A stretch of DNA of 64,000 nucleotides from Verticillium longisporum. Lineage: Eukaryota; Ascomycota; Sordariomycetes; Glomerellales; Plectosphaerellaceae. Location of the stretch: NCBI GenBank assembly GCA_019188255.1, contig JAETXT010000012.1, positions 2,356,001 to 2,420,000 on the forward strand. Direction: 5' to 3'. Below the pieces are notes generated by a model that was not told the origin of the DNA, made no database searches, and worked only from the letters and a program-made list of their open reading frames with translations. Below, piece after piece: positions 47,001 through 59,203 of this stretch (position 1 is its first letter; every line of letters starts with the position of its first letter). Made by a program: the position numbers and the translations under genes.

Positions 47001-49537
47001 TCAAGGACGCCCAGGGGTGGGTAGGGATTATCCCGTCGCCAAGGGTGTCCCCTGAACAGACGCCCCGTGCCGCACAGGACCAACAACCTACTGAGTCCCA
47101 CCCTAGGCGTCCTCCACCGACGCCTTCATTTCGGCACGGCGATCGGTTTTCGTTTGCGACTCCGGCCGAGAGACGAAGGGGGACCCTGCACGTTTGACGG
47201 GAATTTTGTTGTCCCTGGCCATCTCTTCAAACATGTCCTGTCCGCCAGGACGCCAAGAGCAGGATAGTCTGCAAGCGAAAGAGGCATACAGGCTGGCATG
47301 GCGTGGTTTGAGAAGCACAGGGTCAAGAGGTCAGTCACCGTTTCTCCTGCTGTCATGATTATTTCCCTAGTATCCGACCGGCCGGCCGACTCTCACCGAG
47401 AAGCGGATCTCATCTGGCCCCCCCCCTATTCAAGCCATTTTTTTTTCTTTCTTTCGAGATTGGCATGACAGAAGGCGGCCGTTCTGCCATGTGGATAGGA
47501 AACACGGCTCACGGACAGGCACAACGCCATTGCACGTTATGCACAGACACTTGTGCCAATAAATCCCCGTTGGCGGCGTGTCGTGTGGATATGACAGGAC
47601 CGGCCGTTGGTTATTTTTTTCTCTCTTGCTTTCCGTGCCTTACCCTTCACGTAAGAGAAAGCGGAGGGAGAAAGAGAGGGGAGGCAGAAAAATAAAACCC
47701 AAGACCGAACACGGGACGCCTTGGTCGTCGAGAGGGTCCTGCAACCGTCGGTCTGAGTAGTTAATAATGAAAACGACATATGATCTCCCGCCTGAGCCCG
47801 GGCCGCTAGATGGCCATCGTGAGGTGCACCGGCCGGCGTTAGGGGAGCCACTCTTCTCTTGTCACTGAGCACAGTGGAAAGAGAACGGCCGATACGAAAG
47901 AGCAGCTGCTCCATGACGCCAAAAGCACCGACCCTGCACCACGGTCAACAAGCTTAATGAGAAGTGGGATCTCTGTGCCCGTGGCAGGCCTGCCAGGCAT
48001 CACGGCGCGAGGCACTGTAAGTACCAAGAGAGAGTAGCAAGTTTAAAAGTACAGAGGCCTGTGCGGTGGACGCTGCTCTGCACTAGCACGATGGACCAGC
48101 CCGGTAGCAGAGCCGATCAGGAACGATCGCAACCAGACGCAGAGTAACACACGCACAGCCCGCAGCAGCACCATGATGATCATGACGATGCCGCATCTGA
48201 CAGCACCACTTGCGAAACAACTCAATATATCACACAAGCCTGCCTACTCATGATCTGTCTCATGTCCTTGAGGTTCCCGTTTCCCAGCCAAAATCTGCGA
48301 ACCGGTTCAAGAAAGAGCCTCCCGGCCCTCCCTACGTATGGCGTTGAGACAGGTAAACCCGCCTTTCTGCGCGCGCCGCCGCCTCCTCGCCCCGCGACGA
48401 GACAACGCTGGCACCCAGAAAAAGAAGAAGGCCGCTTCATATCTATGAAAAGGCCCCACCGTCAGCACCGGGAATGCTGTCAGGCAGACAATGTCCGCAT
48501 GCACATGCACACATACAAACGTACATACCTAGACACAACACAATGGCCAGGGGCATCGAGCACCAAACCAAGCTGTCTCTGTCGCCTGGGGAAACGAGAC
48601 GACAGCCACCGATAGTCGAAATGAGGACGAGACGGGCGCTGCGCATTCAGTCATCTGGCGTGCCGAGCCCGTCGCCACACCCTGGGCACTCCATCGGCAA
48701 TGTCACCTCGCAGGCGACAGACAGACAGACAGACAGACGTGCCGCTTGCGTGCGGCAGGCAGCGCAGTCAGTGCACACACCTCGCCGTGCGGTACCTCGC
48801 CGGCCTGGCCCCCAGGTTGGGGTAAGGGAAGCTCGGTGTTCCCCAGCCAGGAGCCATGTTCCTGCATCGTGCATCCTCCAGAATGTCATGCTGCATCGTG
48901 TATTGGGGTCCAAATCGAAAACCCATGAAGCAGGTTATGCCAGTGTAACGTCAGAACCGCAGGCGGCCCGTCTTGCGTGCCAAACGCACACCATGACACC
49001 CGGGGCGCTCGCCTGCCTGAGACATCACTTCACATGGAACGAGACAAGAGGCAAGACACGATCAGAGATGAATAGCGCCAGTGTGTGGGAAAAAGAACGT
49101 GATTGGTATCATTGTGAGCAGCTGTCTTTCGACCCCTCGGTCTAATGCCGTGGATTGGCTTGTTGCCAGGAGACCCGTCTCCGGGGCAGTCTGACCGCCC
49201 CGGTTGCATCTGCATTTCACCGCCCGTCCGAATCAACGGCGCTGGTGTCCCAAGACAACGGGAAAAAGAACAAAAGGATTGTAAGTGTGTGTGTATCCGC
49301 AAGCGCCGTCGCCCCCAGTGATGGGCCCATCACCCTGCGTGTCTGCCCTGTACCGCGGGACCAGACTGTGAAACGCCGGTAAATCAGTCTTCCCCCCTGC
49401 CCTGTCCCCTACAGAGAACGCCGCGCCAAAGATTCGTGACCAAATGCAAGTATCCGATTAAGTATGTGGTAGTGGTGATGTTGTGTTTTTTTCTTTCTTT
49501 TTGCAGGTCGTCGTCAAGACCCTTGTCGAGGCGACGA
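44085..49537. other. 5.4-kb region without supported genes
   Basis: No domain-bearing frame was found. A (GACA) repeat lies at 48716-48738. Homopolymer runs of C, G and T are common (for example near 45100, 46920, 47420 and 47620). The one mildly interesting frame is about 46036-46533 on plus, starting MISFIASVCVFAISLCLLAF with a hydrophobic segment and then turning Arg/Pro-rich; I do not call it. Base composition is not RIP-like. Confidence 0.5.
48716..48738. repeat. (GACA)n microsatellite
   Basis: Uninterrupted GACA repeats, about 5.75 units. Confidence 0.85.
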
Positions 49538-50686
49538 TTATGCCTTGATGCTCTTCCTCCTGTGGAAGCTGCTCAGTATCCTGTTCTTGCCTGTTGACGA
49601 GACGGGGGAAGAAGCGGCGGGTGATGCTGGTGACATGAGCGCCGAGTCACGAGTATTCCTCTTGGCGGCCTTCATGATGTCGTTGTAACTAATGGGACCG
49701 GTGGCGGCGGGTGATGCCTGCTCCATGGTCTCGAGGGGCAGGGACGCAGTCGAGGCTGAGATGAATTGATCCTTGAGAGCGGGCTTGCTTCGCTTGCGCA
49801 CAATGCTGAGTCCCCTCTTGAGGATGGCTGTTGGTGTGCGAGGCGTCACTGGCTGGTCCGACTCACGCTCCTCGTCTAGCGTCTGCTCGTACGTCTTGCC
49901 AGCGTATGGGTCGATGCTGAGGAAGGCAGGCTTCTGCTTCGCCATGGCGCCGACGAACATGCTGCTGGACCTGGGCGGGTGGGTCGGGTTGAAGGAGACG
50001 CCGGTGGAGGAGGAGGAGATGGAAAGGCGGCGCAGCGAAGGCTCGGTGACCGACGTGCCCAGGCTGCTCTGGGGCCTGCCCTGGGATGAAGTGGGCGAGG
50101 CGGAGCGGCGGGTGGCAGGGAGGTCGATGATCGAGGGCTTGCCGATGAAGACAACCGACACGACCTTGGCCGTGTCCTCGTGGCTCTTCCTCCTGACAGG
50201 CAAGCCAGTCGACTCCTCGCTCTCGGATTCAAAGTCGTAGTCGGAGAACTCGTCAAACTCGTCGGCAGAAGAGGAGGCATCCTCTTCGGACGAGAGATAG
50301 ACGTCTTGCGGTGTGGCACGAGACAGCGTCGTGGTCTGTTCATCGGCGGCAAGCTTCATGGTCAAGGCATTCAGGAGTCGAGACGATCGCAGATTGCTCC
50401 TCGGAGGGAGGGCGGGTGCGTCTCCGGTCTTGAGGCACGCCTCAGTCTTGACAGACTCGGTGGCCATGATGTCGTCGGCTTCGTAGTATTCGTCGAGCAT
50501 GTTGTCTTGGTACTTGATATCGTTATCGTGGGTGGCAGAGGAAGGAGAGACGCCGGACGTGGCAGACGACTCGTTATTTGAGGGCTGCTTGTCCTGGGTG
50601 TGGAGCTCGTCCTGGACGCGGGTTGCGGCGTGGGTTATGGAATGCGTGGACTCCCTAGAAGGGATGGTGTGGTCGACCAGAGACAT
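49538..50686 (-). CDS. Conserved hypothetical Ser/Asp-rich protein
   Basis: A single-exon frame of 382 residues, MSLVDHTIPSRESTH to HRRKSIKA, TGA... ending at 49538. I recognise no catalytic domain. The protein is low-complexity and Ser/Pro-rich. The most distinctive parts are QDVYLSSEEDASSSADEFDE with a following acidic stretch (about residues 130-160) and KVVSVVFIGKPSIIDLPATR (about 180-200), which I believe are conserved in Pezizomycotina proteins of unknown function. Later come KQKPAFLSIDPYAGKTYEQT and KRGLSIVRKRSKPALKDQF, then a C-terminal SYNDIMKAAKRNTRD and a basic end. These short ordered motifs in disordered sequence suggest an adaptor or regulatory target. ATG at 50686 is the first in frame; the open frame extends upstream without ATG. 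It is the only supported gene between the 5S gene and the transposon. Confidence 0.7.
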   Translation of the reverse strand: MSLVDHTIPSRESTHSITHAATRVQDELHTQDKQPSNNESSATSGVSPSSATHDNDIKYQDNMLDEYYEADDIMATESVKTEACLKTGDAPALPPRSNLRSSRLLNALTMKLAADEQTTTLSRATPQDVYLSSEEDASSSADEFDEFSDYDFESESEESTGLPVRRKSHEDTAKVVSVVFIGKPSIIDLPATRRSASPTSSQGRPQSSLGTSVTEPSLRRLSISSSSTGVSFNPTHPPRSSSMFVGAMAKQKPAFLSIDPYAGKTYEQTLDEERESDQPVTPRTPTAILKRGLSIVRKRSKPALKDQFISASTASLPLETMEQASPAATGPISYNDIMKAAKRNTRDSALMSPASPAASSPVSSTGKNRILSSFHRRKSIKA

Positions 50687-51072
50687 TGTGTCCCTCAGCC
50701 AGGAGACAGCAGAAAAAAAGTGGTAGAGGCTGCTGGAGTGTATCCTGAGACGGCAAGGTCTCACTTGGAGTATGAGGTCACGGCAAGGAAACGGGCTGAT
50801 CGACAGCCAACTGGTGGGATGTTGGAAGAGGTGGTACCAGCCGAGACGTGGAATGGAAAAGAGGATAGTATCGTCAAAGATGGAATGGTTGCGCGTGGAG
50901 GAGGAGGAGTAGTCGAAGGGGGGTGGTTGGACAGATGAATGTTTTATTCTGGCTGGGACTTGGTTATGAACATGGAACTGGGGTAGGAGGCATGGAAGGT
51001 GCAGCCCCCCATGGTTATGTACGGGTTGGCGACATTCTGGCTTCTGGGCTGGGCAAGCGTGGCCGTCATGGT

Positions 51073-51118
51073 GGTGGGCAAGGGCCGTTCATTGCGGTGG
51101 GCAAGGGCCGTTCATTGC
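51073..51118. repeat. Tandem duplication, 23-bp unit x2
   Basis: Two identical adjacent copies starting GGTGGGCAAGGGCC and ending GTTCATTGC. Confidence 0.9.
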
Positions 51119-52110
51119 CTTTGGGGGTGGAGGATGATGGACGAGGTGCCAAGTGCATGGATGCATGCATGATGGAGGGGGACCCCGGCAGAGCGTCTGC
51201 ACAAACGAGTGGGCCCACCATGGAGGGGTCCAGGAGGTACCTCGCGCACAGTGTCCCTGTTGGCGTTCGTACGGCACAGGCCAGGGGGCTGGTCCTTCTC
51301 TGTGGTTCGCGCTATCCACGAAACTAACCCTCACAGCCTTGGCTGGCTCTGCCGCCGCCGCCCAGAGCTACTGTGCCTGCCTTACAGTAGGTGCTGCCGC
51401 CCCTTCCATCCTGTCAGGTGTCCTGCCCTGACGTGCCCTGTCCTCCTGCTCTCTGCCCTGCAGCTCGATAGTGGGAGAAGAGAGGGGGGGTAGAGAGCGA
51501 TAGTGTTCCTCTGTTTCATCTAAGAAACATGCAATTCTCACCCTAGTACTACGATTGAATAGAGTGGAATGGATAAAGGGAGCTCCTTGCGCGTTGCGGC
51601 GCGTCCGCTCTCCCTCGATCACGTCGAAGATTGAATGTTCGTCAAATAGATTGGACGCGCTGTGGGGTGGGCAGTCGGTATGAGCGCGTTCGGGGGACAA
51701 AGAGATAAGTCATGGAGAGATGGAGAGATGGAGATGAGCACCGATGATCATGGCGACCTGCTCACGGCCGCCACTACTGGCGCTGTCAAACGAGATCTGA
51801 GGGAAGTGTCCCCAGAGAGCAGAGGGGAGAACATCGTCCATGTCCCCGATACTCACCGGCGCATGCACACCCATCAGTCGCTCCTCATGACTAGAATCGT
51901 TCCACATGCTCACTTCACCTCTTTCTTGTTCGAAGAGCCTCGAAAACGACCATCATCATGACTGACATACAACAAGATAGCTGGGGGGGATGATGGTCCC
52001 CAAGCCACAGCCCGTTCATCAGACGACCAGAAACAGTTAGCGCAGGGGAAGCTATTGGTTCGCTGCTCTCATCGGAGCTGCTGGTTGGCCTCTTGCAGCA
52101 GTAGCAGGAG

Positions 52111-52131
52111 CTGCTGCTGCTGCTGCTGCTG
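52111..52131. repeat. (CTG)7 microsatellite
   Basis: Seven uninterrupted CTG units. Confidence 0.9.
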
Positions 52132-54398
52132 CACCTGCTTCACTGCACTGCACTCGCCATTCACAATCTAGCAGCAGCCCAATTTGTCTCGTTTCCCAGC
52201 ACGACATCGTGACCCGCTCGAGTCAAGTCCCCTCCATGGTTTGCCCACAGACCCAACGCCGCGAGATCCGCATCATCATTTCCAGGGAGATTTCACGCGC
52301 CATGATCAGACTTGGATGCCAATTTAAGTCGCAAACCCGTGGCCTGTCCACGTCCGTCCGCCGCCGCCGATGCTCGCCGGCTACGTGTGTGTGCGTGTGT
52401 GCCAATGAGATCCGCCTAATTTCGGCGGTCAACGGATCCCTTCATCGCCCGTTCACCCTCAACTGATAGAGCTCACTCATCTTTTCACTTGCCGGCGAAG
52501 AGATCTTCTGGTCACGAACACCCCATCGCATTACGATCTGCGGAGCTTCCCCTGGTCTCCTCCGGGACTTGACAGTCCCCTTCAACATTGGCACACACGC
52601 CCCTTACTACTGTATGCTGCCCGGAGGATCGAGTAGATGCGCATCATGTCATGTTTCCCTCCAAAAATGACCTGCAGCTAGTAGTCGGCTTGCCTCCCCC
52701 ATGTCTGTTGAGAAAGTCGTGGGTTGGCGGGTCGTGGGACATGGGCTATGGGCCTCGAGCTATGGCACGGGCACAAAGCTATCCGGAAATCGAGGGCCCA
52801 CGGAGAGAAGTCTTCTGAAGCACGAGACGCATCGTGGTGCTGGCGTCCCCTTGATTTCGAGTGTCTGTGCCGCGTGGTACCTGCCTGCACCGTGCATCGC
52901 TCGCGACTCCTTTGGAAAGGCGAGAAGAGGAAGGGGAGCGAGCTCCTGCGCGCTCTCACTGGTGCACCGAGGCCACAGACCGACGACATCGTCGCCTCGA
53001 GGCGCTCTCTGCCCACCACACCATCTCGTCGGCCGAGTTTCGGTGCTGCACGAATCACAGCTCAATCAAGGCATGCCGATGCGCTCTCTCGCCCTCCTAT
53101 CTCCCCGCTGACCGCCAGTCGAGCCCATATTTTTCTCTTGGGTCATCACCCTGTGGCAACAAGGAGATCGAGGTTGCTGGCTCTCGAAGCTCTTTGGCTC
53201 CCCTTTTCCTGTCACTTTGTCGCTCGACACAGGGAAGAAAGGAAAAAGCGAAGACCTGTCAGAATAGGCTCACAGCCGGGCCCCCTTCCCCAATTGACCT
53301 GATTCCTCCTGGCATCCTGATGCAAAGAGCACCCCTACCCTTACCCTCGAGTTTCGCCTTCAGGCCCGTCAACAGCAAGCGCCGGGGTGCGCAGGTCATC
53401 CTCACCGACATGAAACAGCGTCGCCTCGGGGGTCCCCCAGCAGACACTTCTTGGCCCTGACCGACCACACCTTGACGTTCGTCTGATGTTCTCTGACGGA
53501 CGCTGTACGATGTGGGCGAGGCCACGGCCCTGACGGGTGCCCTGGGTGAGCTCGACAAAACACTCCTGAGATCCGGACCGCTGTGCACGGCATGAATGTT
53601 TGGTTTCGGCGAGACGGGATGAAAAAGGCGCGTTTGCCACGGCATGGCGGCAGGCACGAAGAATAGGGTCCTGGGGGCGCGCCCTGGGTAGATCGGCCTT
53701 CTGTGCCCCTCCTACCGATGGCCAGTGTTGGAAGCGCTGGCTGTTCTTGTCGAAACACCGCAGCAGAGCACCATGGGCGGACCTGGTCGCGCGCGCACCG
53801 TGCTGGGGTTCAAGTCCGCCCCCTATCGGCCGCCGCTTGCTGACCCTGGCACAGTGCATCGGGTCCGACCAGGCCCGACTCTTTGCAGCATGCAGGCTCA
53901 GGGTCGAGGATAGCCTCACCTGCATCTGCAGGCCCCTCTCATCAGAGCGAGGGAGCGATAAAAAAAAATCCTATCGACGATTTTTCAACTGTTCTTTCCT
54001 TTGTAGTCAGACCTGCGATACTTTCCTAACACTGCGGGGGTGCCACTTTCGGTCACTGGCGCCCGATGGTGGCAGAAGCGCGAGGTTCAGGAATGCTCCA
54101 CATGAAAAGTTGCTACGCATGCATGGCGTTGCATCGCCAGATCATGGTTCAAGTCTTTGCTCGGACAGGTTGGCAGTGGACCCCGTGCCATTCCGTCGAT
54201 TTGCGCTTGCCCGCCTCATCTGCCCATCTGTGCCCACCACGGTGCAGCAGTGGGTGGAGAGGGCTCGCTAACGTCACGACAGGTGCTGCAGCTGCTGGAC
54301 CTCGACGAGCACAGGCCATCCATCGTCGAGCTCACCTCACCCACTTCTGGTCGCGTCAGCCACTCTTCGCACACCTTTTCCAGCCTCTTCCAGGCGCG

Positions 54399-54450
54399 CC
54401 AGCTATCCAGCTTTCCAGCTTTCCAGCTTTCCAGCTTTCCAGCTTTCCAG
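54399..54450. repeat. Minisatellite, 8-bp unit CCAGCTTT, about 6.5 copies
   Basis: Head-to-tail copies; the first differs (CCAGCTAT), five are identical, and a partial CCAG ends the array. Confidence 0.92.
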
Positions 54451-55450
54451 CCGTTCAGCCACCAGCCACACACCGGGGCCGACACGAGCGCGGCGGGCCA
54501 CTACTGCGATCCCCCTAGTCCTGACCCGGCTTAGGTGTCGTCGGGTTTGGCCGTTGGCATTTCTAAAAATGGGTTCTATACACTCTTTCACGAGAACAAA
54601 GGCATGAAGAACTTCTGCGAGTCAATACTCGAGTGCTTTGTTCGGACTTGACCTTGACTGAGGTGCGTCCGCCTATCCGATCACGAGCACTTCGCTGTGG
54701 CCGGCTCTGACCGCTCTGCCCACCCTGCCTGGCTCTGGCTCGTGGGTCGACAGCGGTACAAGGTCGCCGAAACGTCTACACTGTACCGCCAGAGAGAGTG
54801 TGAGACTCTGTGTGTGTGTGTGTCCACATATCTTCACATCAGGGTGTTGAAGAATTCATCGCATTCCAGAGAAGTCATCTTCCGCCAAGCGACCCTGCCG
54901 CCACTCTCCATGCGCCCATCGTTGTCGCAGGTCCCAATAGTTGCAAGCACGAGCTTCACGCCCCCGCTCTGTGATCCATTGATGTACCATCTAGTTATCC
55001 CTGCCATTGTCACCACGCTCACGAGTATCACCGTTTCAGAATGTCGCGAGACCTCCTTTGCCGTCACTGGTGTGCATGCCTATCCGCTTGATCGACACTG
55101 GGCTCCGCGCCGCCGCGGATGCGCAGGGATCTGGTCGGAAACACCACCGTTGCGCGATCGTCTGATCTCACCTGTGCGATGTGGCCCCCGCAGAGAATGG
55201 AGAGGGCATCATCATTCGCATCAAAAGGGCGAAGGGGAGGAGGGTATCATCGGACCCCGTCTCATTCTCCGCCGGCGCATCGCTCACCCGTTCACCCCAT
55301 CATCTTAGCTGCCGCCTGCTATCGACCGATGCAGTGCACTTTGTATTCGTCGGAGGCCCCTTTCTGTCGCTCTGTGCGTTGCAGGCGCGACGGTGGGAGG
55401 TAAGCGGCCGCGAATTGAGCGGCCTGTCGGGCGCATGGGTGATACTCGGC

Positions 55451-55476
55451 GTGTGTGTGTGTGTGTGTGTGTGTGT
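55451..55476. repeat. (GT)13 microsatellite
   Basis: Thirteen uninterrupted GT units. Confidence 0.92.
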
Positions 55477-58400
55477 GGCAACCTTTTTCAGGATGACTGT
55501 TTACTGATATTTTCAGGAGCTTTCAGCCCCCCCACCTCCTACTTCTCATGGACCCCAAAATGAAGTTGTCGCAAGTGCGCCACATTGTAGCCCGAGAATA
55601 AGCAGCAGCCCGCCCCAATGAAACCGTCGCGCTGGGCAAGTAAGTCGCCATGTTCCCGGAGTCGGGCGCAGCGTGCTGACTCTTTGCGCGAGTAGCCCCG
55701 ACGTCCGCTGCCCGCACAGCCGCACAGCCGCACGCAGCTGACAGGGCGGAGCCGCGCCTCGGACATCCCACATTGGCTGATCCTCTGAGGATGGGAGGAT
55801 TGGATCCTTTGACTGCCTACTAGGACTCGTAGCGCAATTGCCATTGCTTACCAAGTGTCCTGCCAGTTGCAGCGGTTTCGTTCCTGGTGGGCTCTCTTTT
55901 GGGGGGGGCTTCGAGCTAGCTTGTGCTTACACAGTGAACTTGGGGTCCTTCTTGGCTGTGAAGGCGCACTACATCTTCTAGGGCTGGACATGCTGCGGCC
56001 TCCCTCGTGGTGCTGGTCGGTCCTGGGACGCTGACTGGATCGAATCCGCCCGATGTGCCTGTTTGTTGGACGGTGGTGCAGCGGGAAGCGATCCTGTTGG
56101 TATCTGCATCTACATCGCGATTGGGCCCCCAGGGCAGTGTCGTATAGGGCTCACAGCGGTTTTCCTCGAGTGCAACCTCTACTGTCTGTGCTCGGCAGAG
56201 GCTCGAGGATGATTCCGTTACACCTAAAGGCTGCGCCTGCCAGCATCGAGCACGACATGGAGGTTTCGCTCGGGGGCGGGAGGAAGGCGCCCCCAGCCTT
56301 GATTGCTCGAAAAAGGACAAGTTTCACGACTCGTTCGTCTATTTCTGGTAGGTATACTTGCTACAGTTTGAGTGCTTATGCCGCATCTCACTCGCCCCCG
56401 ACAGTGGGAACACAGTACGATCGGTACATCCATAGAGGCAAGATGTATAGCCCAGGGTCTCTCGTCAGACCGCTGTCCTCACGTTAGCCAGCTCCATTTC
56501 TTGGGTTGTATCTGAGATGTAGGAGCAATAACGCCTCTTATGGGCATACACGGCGGCCTCTGTCATGCAGCAGAGTGAGATTAGACGAATCTGGTCCAGG
56601 TGAGATATTCGGGTGCTCCTCGAATCATGAACCCCGACAACCTGCTGAGCATGGCACAATGCTGACCGCCATCGGAACGTATCGATATGCGTTTCTGTGC
56701 CTTTGCATATCAGACGAAGAGACCAACCTGCCCTAGCATGAGTCGGAAACCCCCGCCAACCCGAGCCGTGTATGGTTACAGTGCAGGTCGGCCCATCCGA
56801 AACTCTACCCCGCGCACCTCTGGCATAGTAAGACGCTCGGGCAGCTGTTTGACATTGAACTGCGGTGCATTGACGGCGGGATTGGCCGAGCCCGATACCT
56901 TGAGAGGATCGCCCGGCAAACACACATCTGACTCGGTGAGAGTTTTGTCACGGGCGCTGTGGAGGCCCAATCGCAATGCCTTGCAGCCCATCCTCCCGAT
57001 GGCTGCCTACCGTAGGTGTGTATGCCGTGTTCACGTTGGGGCCGGAGTTCCGTTCCCAAGGTACCAAGGGAACACTGAGAGGCTCGGCCCCGCCCGCAAA
57101 ACAGGCCCCACCCGGACCCGGGCGCGAAGCCGCCGATCGAGAGTGTGTCTGGCTATGACATCACAGGACCCTGGCGCGGCTGACGAAGGAAACCCACCCC
57201 CACAAACATGGTCACGGATCAGTCCACTTTGCTGCCCACGAACTGGCAGCGTTCACTCCGGTGCTTGCTTGCCTCGAAAACCTGTGCTGGCTTGCTTTGG
57301 GGGGGGAAACCCTGTCCCAGTTGCGAAGGCTTTTTTGCAGGGAGCATCTCCAGCAGGGACGCGCTGCAGTCACGCCATTAAGACGTCAAGACGTCAAGCC
57401 ACCAGTGAGGCGCCCATCTGCCAGATGCTGCGTGTTCCAGGCTTCTTCCCCCCACCCTTGCCCAGTTCTTGCCGCTGGTGTGTCGAAGGGTGCGCGTGCG
57501 TGATGCTGGCCATGATGGTGGGTTATGTCGTCGATAAGCGGGGGGTCGGAGGAGGGTGAGGGATATGCCGGTCGTGCAAGCTGTGCTTGGGGTTGCGTCG
57601 CCTGCATCGTGACGTCGTGCAGGTCGTCAGCCTGCCTCTGGACTGCCCCGTCACGAAATCCATACAATTGGGACGATGGACATGACTTCATCTCGTCACT
57701 GGGTTTGTACCTACAGTCGACAAAGTGCATGATGTACACAGCGAAATGGCAATACTGTTTAGTGAGGCGAATCTTTGTCAATTTCCCTCCTGCGAAGCGA
57801 ATGACACTACGATCTCGCGGCCGCCATCCTCTGTCAATCAAGGAAGGGCAACTAAGGGCTCCCGTCAACGGCGTGGGCCGGACGAACCGCGTGGTCGTAA
57901 CCTGCAGGGTCCCGACCGGGATGCCGCTCCGCAAAGGAACCGGCTTTTCGTGCGTCACTCACCCACCCATCTTTCCTCTGGGGGGGGCATGAAGTCACAC
58001 AGTATGCTCGTCAAAGACCATGTACCGCCATGCCTCGCGCGCGAACGCCACATGCACGCAAGAAGGATGGGGGAAGCCAGCAGAAAATCTTGGACCCCTT
58101 GGCGAACGTGGCCTTGAAATGCCTTGATGGATGATGATGCATGTGACGGGAGGAGACCTTTTTTTTTCTTTCTTTCATGGAGTCATGGAAAGGTGTGTGG
58201 CGGGTTGTAGGAGGAGGAAGAACGGGAGTGCTTCCTTCGTGCTGGCCTGGCGAATGAGATGCAGGGTGTGAATGCACATGGGAGACGATAGAGTTTGGGA
58301 TGGCCTCGAAGGACTTTGAGATCGTCGACCTGACTACGCCAGGAACACGGCCGGAGTCGTACCTGGCGTGTTGATCGATTCGCCACGAAGGGGACGCTAC

Positions 58401-58924
58401 CGAACCACGAGACCACGCTTGTTCCAACGCCTCTGGAGGTTCTAAACATAGAGGATCTTCAGCTCTTCGCCTTCGTCCCTTGATTCCTTCTGTGGGTGAA
58501 GGATGACCGTTCGTCGTTGATCGATTTGAATAGTCGCGATGCATGTCTTTCAAATCGTTCTGGCTTGGCTTTTCATGTTGCTGGCCTTGACCGACGACCA
58601 CAGCTGGATGACCAGCCTGTCCAATATCAACGCCAGGTCTTGGCACGTTTTCATGATGTGCAGAGACCTCGGGATGTCGTCCTGGTCCGCGGCCTGTCAG
58701 ACATGACACAATTCTAGCTGGCCGTATTTCTGCTCTCCTGAAGACAACAGTAGCTGCACGACCATGCTTCAGAAGACTCTACGCTCCAAGGCCGAGGTCC
58801 CTCAGATGCTTTATCCTGATTCCGAACCTGGCATTGGCGTTGTATGAAGAATTTCAATCGTTGACAAGGACTAATCAGACACAAATCGCCAATTCCGCAA
58901 TGACCAGATGTTATATCACGTCTC

Positions 58925-58950
58925 TCCCGTTCATCCCGTTCATCCCGTTC
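58925..58950. repeat. 9-bp tandem repeat TCCCGTTCA x3
   Basis: Three head-to-tail copies, the last lacking its final A. Confidence 0.85.
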
Positions 58951-59041
58951 TTTCGCACTCTGAAATGAGAAGAGTCTTCCCGCATAAAGCCACGAGTTGA
59001 AGAATATGCATGTTTCATAATGAAGTCAGTCTAGACACACT

Positions 59042-59050
59042 ACTCAAACG
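59042..59050. repeat. Target-site duplication, left (ACTCAAACG)
   Basis: Nine bases identical to 62450-62458, directly outside the left terminal inverted repeat. Confidence 0.8.
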
Positions 59051-59203
59051 GGGGACGGATATTTGCTCGGCCCTTATTAGATATTTGCTCTGCCTAATAG
59101 GGGTAAAGCTATAATAGATAAGGGGAAAGCTATAAATATAGCGCTACTACTAAAATTAGCTATAATAACTATATACCTATCCTCGTCTCTTATACCTTTA
59201 AGT
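59051..59203 (+). repeat. Left terminal inverted repeat (153 bp)
   Basis: Matches the reverse complement of 62297-62449 without gaps except 6 substitutions (positions 2 and 6, then near 59120, 59145 and two at 59165-59166); five are transitions. It contains two copies of GATATTTGCTC, at 59058 and 59080, which may be transposase-binding sites. Weaker similarity continues a few bases inward (CTCGAT). Confidence 0.93.

Larger units (their letters stand above)
50687..59041. other. 8.4-kb region without supported genes
   Basis: I find no gene here. The longer frames (290 codons at 56687-57559 plus, 232 at 58011-58709 minus, 223 at 53600-54271 plus) overlap others on the opposite strand and are Arg/Ser/Pro/Cys-rich with no motif. 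The DNA is moderately GC-rich with many short tandem repeats: 23-bp duplication 51073-51118, (CTG)7 at 52111, an 8-bp minisatellite at 54399, (TG)n near 54809, (GT)13 at 55451 and TCCCGTTCA x3 at 58925. It lies between a hypothetical gene and the RIP-mutated transposon, and may hold long UTRs or non-coding RNAs. Confidence 0.5.

Noticed and set aside
53790..53830. tRNA-like B box GGGTTCAAGTCC
   Set aside because: The arm does not pair properly and no A box or cloverleaf can be drawn upstream.
52111..55476. Simple repeats as possible CRISPR-like or regulatory arrays
   Set aside because: Units are 2-8 bp without spacers; ordinary microsatellites in a eukaryotic genome.
56687..57559. 290-codon plus frame
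   Set aside because: Composition is typical of chance frames in GC-rich DNA; frames of similar length overlap on the other strand.
58011..58709. 232-codon minus frame next to the transposon
   Set aside because: No conserved segment; His/Ser/Arg-rich and includes low-complexity sequence.
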